Program-made: the position numbers and the translations under genes
The notes under the pieces: model-generated
The model's input: only the letters and a program-made list of their open reading frames with translations
What the model was told of the DNA's origin: nothing
The model's database searches: none
Assembly (NCBI GenBank): GCA_947177415.1
Contig: CAMWUK010000001.1
Coordinates: forward strand, 1 to 64,000
Reading direction: 5' to 3'
From: an uncultured Clostridiaceae bacterium
GTDB lineage: Bacteria > Bacillota > Clostridia > Lachnospirales > Lachnospiraceae
DNA: 64,000 bases
Shown: one piece after another, positions 59,201 through 64,000 of the stretch
How positions within the stretch are numbered: the stretch's first letter is position 1
Layout of the letters: every line of letters starts with the position of its first letter

Positions 59201-61071
59201 TCACTGTCATAGAGGGTAAAATACTCCAGCCCCACGGGATAGACGGTCTCATCCCTCTGGTATCCCGACGCCTCCTTAACTTCTTTCAGGTAATAAGTGC
59301 TCTGTGTCAGCGTCTCTTTCCCAGACAGTGCCTGACCGTCTGTATTTGTTCTTCCAAGTTTGCACAGCAAATCCGTACACTCTGCATCTTCATACAGATA
59401 ATAGGTTGCCCCCGGTACCGGCCTGCCATTGTATACGTTTGTCTTATGGAGTTCAAACCTGCCCTCCTTAAATTTGGAAACCACTTTGACGCTTGCCGTC
59501 ACGGTTCCCGGCTCAAACTCCTCCAGAAAGGTAATCTTCTGCTGTGACACCACTGTAGGCGTCCATTTCCTCCCGCCTTTTTCCTTAGACTTTGCGGTTG
59601 CCGTCAGCTTGATTGTGCTGTCCGCCGCAACAATCTTGTCCATTGCCTCCCCATTGCAGTACAGGTAAAAGTTGGAAGAAGGCTTGTCTGCGTCTGTCTG
59701 TGCCACGCAGATGTCATACTTCTTCAAATCGGAATCGTCCTCAATGTCACTGGCATCCGTTTTCAGCTCACCAACGGTCAAACCGTTCGGCTGTCCTGTG
59801 ATTTTATAGGAAACATCGGTAATGCTCCCTGTTTTGCTACGGACAAACTTCTCTTTTGAACGGTACAGCCCATCCCCCATGTCCTGCCATTCCGTCTTTT
59901 TCGGGGAGATTGTATAAGTGATGGACTTTGTCACGCCGGTTGCCTCGTCATACTCGTCCTCATCATAATTTTTTGCATCCGCTACAAGGGCAGCTATTTT
60001 ATTATAAACGCTGCTGCCGTTGTTGTAATAGCTTAACTTCACTTCCCCATTCAGCACATGGATTGACGCACCGGTAATGAAGTAATCGGCTGAGGCTGAA
60101 CCTGCGGAATACTTGCTGTTGTGGCAGGTCTCATTTAACTTTCTCGCACCGTTTACCATGCAGTAAGTGATTTCCGGCTTAATGCTGCTCTTGGAACTGG
60201 AGGCTCCCACGGTTCCATTCGTGGTGTTCTTGTTCAGGTTCAGGCAGTAAACCAGATGGTTGTGGTAATCCCCGGACTCAGAAATATATTTAATGCCCAT
60301 ACTGTGACCGCAGTATTTCGCATAGCCACTGCATGACACTTTCATGCTGTCCTTGTTTGAAGGATTTGCCGCTGCCTTTAACACCGGGGCAGAAGCCATC
60401 TGGATCATCATGGTATCCCCTGCACTGAAGGTTTCCATCTCTCCCTCTGACAATAGGCTCTGTCCACCAGCCTCCCCATAAGCGGGTTCCTCCTGTTCCA
60501 GCGCACCATCTGATGGGGAAACCTGCCTGCTCTCCTCTCCGGGGGCAGGTTCTTCCTCCCCGCTGTTTTCTTCCCCTGTTTCTGACTGTCCGCTGCCGGA
60601 TTCCCTGCTTTCCTCCACCGCTGTCTCCGGCTCACGCACGGATATGGTCCTACAGATAAGATAAGGAGTTTTACCACTTACCGGTTCTGCCTTGTAATAA
60701 GTGGCATAATCCCCTTCCTTATCCCCATCAAAAGAACCCTGCTTTGCATAATAGCTTACCTTGACGGCCTTATCATCGTAGGAAATCCCATCAAAGGACT
60801 GTTCCACATCAAACCCATAGCCGACAGCCACAATAATGTCCTCTGCCGCTGCAATCTCTGCCGGCTCCAAATCCGGCCTGTCCGTTTCGTTATAAAGCAC
60901 CGGCTCCTGATCCACTTCTGCCTGGCTGTCCCCATCACTGCCCGCCGCCACATCTGCATCCGGTCCGGTTGCATTGGCATAAGCGGCAGTGGGAAGTACA
61001 GCCCCCACAGCCAGGACAAGAGCCATTACCAGCGCCATAACCCTTCTCAATCTCTTTTTTGTCATATACAT
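56266..61071 (-). CDS. Large SpaA/Cna-B repeat pilin-like adhesin, sortase substrate
   Basis: Signal peptide (MTKKRLRRVMALVMALVLAVGAVLPTAAYA); ~9 Cna-B-like repeats; LPQTGG + TM + RKRKKKRA. Confidence 0.93.
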   Translation of the reverse strand: MYMTKKRLRRVMALVMALVLAVGAVLPTAAYANATGPDADVAAGSDGDSQAEVDQEPVLYNETDRPDLEPAEIAAAEDIIVAVGYGFDVEQSFDGISYDDKAVKVSYYAKQGSFDGDKEGDYATYYKAEPVSGKTPYLICRTISVREPETAVEESRESGSGQSETGEENSGEEEPAPGEESRQVSPSDGALEQEEPAYGEAGGQSLLSEGEMETFSAGDTMMIQMASAPVLKAAANPSNKDSMKVSCSGYAKYCGHSMGIKYISESGDYHNHLVYCLNLNKNTTNGTVGASSSKSSIKPEITYCMVNGARKLNETCHNSKYSAGSASADYFITGASIHVLNGEVKLSYYNNGSSVYNKIAALVADAKNYDEDEYDEATGVTKSITYTISPKKTEWQDMGDGLYRSKEKFVRSKTGSITDVSYKITGQPNGLTVGELKTDASDIEDDSDLKKYDICVAQTDADKPSSNFYLYCNGEAMDKIVAADSTIKLTATAKSKEKGGRKWTPTVVSQQKITFLEEFEPGTVTASVKVVSKFKEGRFELHKTNVYNGRPVPGATYYLYEDAECTDLLCKLGRTNTDGQALSGKETLTQSTYYLKEVKEASGYQRDETVYPVGLEYFTLYDSDGKVTQQGKKMEVKEYPDTVGVMVVKTDSESGNFVKGAGFAVFTDAGCTKRVCVDESRQEEVPVFYYDEDLDAAASEKFVKTQDKYYVKEVVIPDGYRDDGKVWEVTPDYGEISDFSAENTPIRCDVAAKKEDKETGAEPQGDAKLSGATYGLYAAETIVYPDGRGTVTYAGNDNITSTQGTDFVSTGVPAEKDALLATVKTGEQAEFNFGNLYFGNYYIREIEASEGYLLDETIYPVNFREAQDTHHDISLNTKVVETVKKQAFEIIKVSTDGASTETDYVKGAEFTVKLQSDIDKNGWDNAKTHDVLVTDEKGYALSKELPYGKYLVRETKVPKDLYKTKDFTVTVTEDSREPQQWRVFNDGPFKAYIRIVKKDAENGNTVLLPGVTFKIKNTDTDEYVEQKVGDKKISEFTTDETGTITTPLQLKYGNYAVEEITAPEGYVITEESFPLEVTTDGLLKVSEDIDGDPVIEVVVENQPVKGSITIEKSGEVLTSIVYDTIIDRILSELTDENRSVDFNYEEQPLAGAVFHVIAVEDIYTPDHQTDENGNRILEVIGGVPASKGAIVATLTTDEKGEASLDNLPLGKYQVVEVQPPKGFAICEEPKEITLSYADEHTEIIYGEAEFVNARVKPELSLIKTDGVTAYPVAGATYGIYTKEDILSAAGEVLVKADDLVDTAVTDENGKAVFEADLPLGLYYVKEVESPAGYLLDETVYDVDFSYTQEMAATPTVAKELEMKDTPIIVEVSKTDITTGKELPGATLEVIDSDGNVYASWKTDGKPYRLEAIPAGDYTLRETAAPYGYLIANEVDFTVEETGEIQKVAMTDERVKGKIALYKTCSKTGKPLKGVTFELRNKDGKKLDTLVTDKTGYAETGLLDICTYNKDGTFGEDIPYYIVETKAAEGYILDDTPHEVLLQYDDSATETVVYTLKLKNKPNKPRLPQTGGNYHPWMFAALGGVCIASGVLYGRKRKKKRA

Positions 61072-61153
61072 CCTCCATTCATGTCTGATATTCTGTTTCC
61101 TGCGGATATTCCCTGCCAGCACATACACCGGGCATACCCCGGCATCTGTGCAG

Positions 61154-61226
61154 AAAAAAAGCACGCCTGTTTTCATTCAGCGTGCCTTTTCAACCCATAA
61201 AGCCGGTCCGCATACCGGGCTTTCCC
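61154..61226 (-). promoter_or_regulatory. Terminator-like hairpin plus second hairpin in the adhesin leader
   Basis: Minus strand GCACGC...GCGTGC followed by TTTTTTT (61154-61185); second AAAGCCCGGT/ACCGGCTTT hairpin ~61200-61226. Confidence 0.6.
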
Positions 61227-61297
61227 TTATTCCATTGTCATCCTGCCACGGATAAGGACAGGACCCCTGCTCTCACTTTCCATCATAATATTTTCTC

Positions 61298-61474
61298 CTA
61301 ACACCGCCCTGCATGGAATACCAGCAGCAGCACCTTCAACACACTTCCGGCTAAAAGCAGGGCAATCTCCAATACTGCCAGCGCCAGTTTCAGAATGTGT
61401 GCCAAAGTCCATGCCGCACCTTTGAAAATCCATCCCATGAAATGTGCAATACCCCTGATTCCCTGCTTTGCCAT
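61298..61474 (-). CDS. 58-aa hydrophobic membrane protein missed by the ORF track
   Basis: MAKQGIRGIAHFMGWIFKGAAWTLAHILKLALAVLEIALLLAGSVLKVLLLVFHAGRC; GGAGG 8 nt before ATG. Confidence 0.75.
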   Translation of the reverse strand: MAKQGIRGIAHFMGWIFKGAAWTLAHILKLALAVLEIALLLAGSVLKVLLLVFHAGRC

Positions 61475-61486
61475 AATAATTGCCTC

Positions 61487-61924
61487 CTAACTGTTTTCAC
61501 TCCAGCCCATTACCTTATCCATGATGTCCGGCATCCCGCTAATATCTGCAACCCCATCTTCCTCCATGTCCCCGGTCTCCATCTCCTCGCCGGGAAGAGG
61601 CGCCGGGGCTGCCTGCCCTGCCACGGCATTGCCCAGGACAATGTGGATAATCTCCTGCAGCAGCTCCCTCTTTATCTGTTCTTTCATGTCAGACAGCCGC
61701 ATTTCCAGATAGGCAGGCGTTACTTCTTCTGGCAGCCCATCCTCATTCCCATCCCCTGCCTCCAGCGCATTATAGTACATTTCCAGCGCATCCATGACCA
61801 CCTGGTTCTTTGATTTCCCGCCATTCAGCTTATTGTCCTCAAACTTTTTCAGCAACTGGACATGCTGCCTTTTTTTCATGGAAAAACGTATCGAAAACTG
61901 ACGGAACAATTCCCCATAAGCCAT
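61487..61924 (-). CDS. ParR-like RHH DNA-binding protein
   Basis: RFSMKKRQHVQLLKKFEDNKLNGGKSKNQVVMDALEMYY directly after a ParM-like gene. Confidence 0.7.
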   Translation of the reverse strand: MAYGELFRQFSIRFSMKKRQHVQLLKKFEDNKLNGGKSKNQVVMDALEMYYNALEAGDGNEDGLPEEVTPAYLEMRLSDMKEQIKRELLQEIIHIVLGNAVAGQAAPAPLPGEEMETGDMEEDGVADISGMPDIMDKVMGWSENS

Positions 61925-61935
61925 TCCAATCCCCC

Positions 61936-62862
61936 CTATCCGATCTTACGTTTCTGTGACTGTGCCAGATATGCATTCCCAAGCATTTCATATCCTTTTG
62001 CGTTTGCTTTCACATCCTCAATATACTGGATATTCTTCTGCGCCAGTCCGCCAAAGCGTTTCATCACTCCTGCACCGCCGCCCACAAAGATAATCTGCGT
62101 CAGGTCCATGTTATAGCCAAGCTCCCGGAGGTTGTGGTAAATCTTATTACAGTAATCACGGATTTCCTTGACAATAATCCCCTGATACTTCTCCGGCAGG
62201 TCTCCCCCGCCGTTTACCATGACTTTCTGAATATCATACTCGTCCACCTCTGCGTTTAGCTGCCTCACACACTCCTTGTTAATCTGCTGTATGCAGGTAA
62301 TAATCCCATGCGGCTGTGTCACGCACGCTGATTCATCCGGCAGATGGCTGATAATCGGCATAATGTCCACCGTCCATGAGCCAATATCCACCACAAGCTG
62401 TTTCTCCGGGAATTTATCAATCCGGTCAATCACTGCCGCATAGCATTGTGGGTAGACGCATACATTCTCAATGAAAATATGGTACTTCTCTTTCTCAAAG
62501 GTAAAGGTAACTTCCTTTTTCTTTGACAGGTAAGAAACAAAATCTTTCTTCTCGTCCCCGAACCTTGTCAGCGGAAGCCCCACCGCCAACAGCACATGGG
62601 CTGTCTTTCTGTTTCTGATCTTTAACTCCTTTGCCACTGCTGCCAGTGTCAGCATATAATAATTTTCATCTGTTACCTTTGTGTCTTTGACTTCAAGACG
62701 TTTGCTGCCAATCTTGTAATACTTCCCGCCAAACTCCAGTAGGTTCTCTGTAAATGCCGGCTCCGTGCTGATCTCCTTACAGCCCGATGTAAATACCTCA
62801 TGCACCGTTTTCATGCCAGACCAGCCGTGGTCAATCCCAATCACTTCAACTTTGTTATCCAT
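61936..62862 (-). CDS. ParM/StbA-like actin-family protein
   Basis: VIGIDHGWSGMKTVHEVF; VVDIGSWTVDIMPI; IIFVGGGAGVMKRF. Confidence 0.88.
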   Translation of the reverse strand: MDNKVEVIGIDHGWSGMKTVHEVFTSGCKEISTEPAFTENLLEFGGKYYKIGSKRLEVKDTKVTDENYYMLTLAAVAKELKIRNRKTAHVLLAVGLPLTRFGDEKKDFVSYLSKKKEVTFTFEKEKYHIFIENVCVYPQCYAAVIDRIDKFPEKQLVVDIGSWTVDIMPIISHLPDESACVTQPHGIITCIQQINKECVRQLNAEVDEYDIQKVMVNGGGDLPEKYQGIIVKEIRDYCNKIYHNLRELGYNMDLTQIIFVGGGAGVMKRFGGLAQKNIQYIEDVKANAKGYEMLGNAYLAQSQKRKIG

Positions 62863-62895
62863 TTTGAATGTCCTCCTTTTCATACAATCAGCTCC

Positions 62896-63291
62896 TTATC
62901 TTCTTTTTTCACTTTCTGTTTCCCTGTAACTGCCCTCCATATGTTCCATCTGTCTGACATACTCACGGATATCAATTAAATCCTCCAGGTCGTAGATTTT
63001 GGAACACATGGCATTCTCAATATTTTCCGGGGTACACTGCCCCGTCTCTGTCAGCCCTGCAATGACTTTCTGCCTAATTTCCTCCTGCACGTCATCCGGC
63101 ATGGCTGCCACATAATATGGCGGCAAATCAGTAACCACCGTTTCTTCTTCCTTTTCAAACCCGTAGTTCTTTTCAAAGTCACTGATAAATTTTTCCTTTA
63201 CCAGAAGTGCCTCTGTCCTGTTTTCTTCGCTGATTAACTCCATCAGCCCGTCTAGGAACTGAACCAGCTCTTTCCTTGAAAAGCCCATATG
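62896..63291 (-). CDS. Conserved ICE hypothetical protein
   Basis: Start trimmed to MGFSRKELVQFLDGL with GGGAGG upstream. Confidence 0.65.
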   Translation of the reverse strand, partial: HMGFSRKELVQFLDGLMELISEENRTEALLVKEKFISDFEKNYGFEKEEETVVTDLPPYYVAAMPDDVQEEIRQKVIAGLTETGQCTPENIENAMCSKIYDLEDLIDIREYVRQMEHMEGSYRETESEKRR

Positions 63292-63318
63292 CAATCCTCC
63301 CTTTATTTTCAAAAACAA

Positions 63319-63372
63319 AAGGACTAAATCCGCCATAGGAAATCTCTTTCCCATGTGGCAAATTTAGTCCTT
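63319..63372. promoter_or_regulatory. Long leader inverted repeat AAGGACTAAAT...ATTTAGTCCTT
   Basis: Perfect 11-bp outer arms, partially paired interior; third AAGGACTAAAT copy at 63543. Confidence 0.55.
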
Positions 63373-63586
63373 ATCTGCTCACTAAATAAACATTTGCAAT
63401 CTTGTAAAATGACAAACCTCCCCTCTTTAGCCACACAATCCCACTCCAAGCAGCTTACTTGAATGTACTGTGCAAAAATAGAAATATTTGGTTTCAACAG
63501 CGCTGCCTTATTCCAAAATCTCATTTACGAGTAATTAAAAATAAGGACTAAATCAGTCGCAACCCCTTGATTTTACTGGGTTTCTT

Positions 63587-64000
63587 CTAACTTGTCCTTA
63601 TTATATCAGATGCACCGATAAATACAATATCATACTGGCTAATGTCTAAATCATTTTCTTTTAATTCAGGCAAGTAAGACGTATTCATTTCTTCATGATT
63701 TTGGTCAATGACTTCATCAAAGTCTGTGGAATAGGAATCCTTTGTCTGAATCTGGTAGAGTGTTCCCCCTATTTTATTCTGTATCATTTTGGCAATGTAC
63801 TCCGTATTTCCATAAACATCTTCCCCATCAGTTACGACACTTGCCGAACTGATGGCATCCAGACCACCGCTTTGTTCCTCCTTTGAGGATGCTGTATTTT
63901 CTGAAAGTGAAAAATAAGCAATCAAAGCATTTCCTGCTCTCATAGTATTCTGATTTTCAATCTGACCTATTCTTGTCAGCCAATCCTCTACTGTTTCAGA
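63587..64000 (-). pseudogene. Truncated flavodoxin-domain protein (runs off right edge, cut within second domain)
   Basis: Frame open from right edge: SETVEDWLTRIGQIENQNTMRAGNALIAYFSLSENTAS...QYDIVFIGASDIIRTS*; expected core after VFIGA is replaced. Confidence 0.65.

Overview
The window is Firmicutes DNA, probably Clostridia/Lachnospiraceae, in three parts. (1) ~1-26.3 kb is an accessory region. It holds a two-component system, a tandem pair of radical SAM proteins, four HxlR-family regulators with small redox/metabolite enzymes, and a SIR2 + TIR/deoxyribosyltransferase-like + HEPN-like single-gene defence candidate. It also holds a cluster of small uncharacterised proteins interrupted by an IS1182-like element, an AlbA/Schlafen-like protein and a zinc-ribbon protein. 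(2) ~26.35-63.5 kb is a nearly complete conjugative module, almost all on the minus strand: sortase, 2150-aa methylase/helicase, NlpC/P60+3D hydrolase, VirB4, Dcm methylase, PrgI, VirB6-like, Maff2-like, VirD4, MobP-type relaxase and MobC, TOPRIM primase, RadC, a ~1600-aa LPxTG pilin-like adhesin and ParM/ParR-like partition genes. (3) The right edge is a truncated tandem flavodoxin gene. I saw no integrase in the window. Best leads: the SIR2/TIR-like/HEPN protein; two same-strand nested genes in alternate frames of larger genes (a TnpV-like ORF in the 2150-aa gene, and a 214-codon ORF in dcm behind a perfect Shine-Dalgarno); a helically phased iteron array (spacing 32-32-43-32-32 bp) next to a candidate oriT; and a DUF-type cluster with a shared C-terminal tail. 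All identifications come from reading the sequence and remembered motifs; no database search was run.
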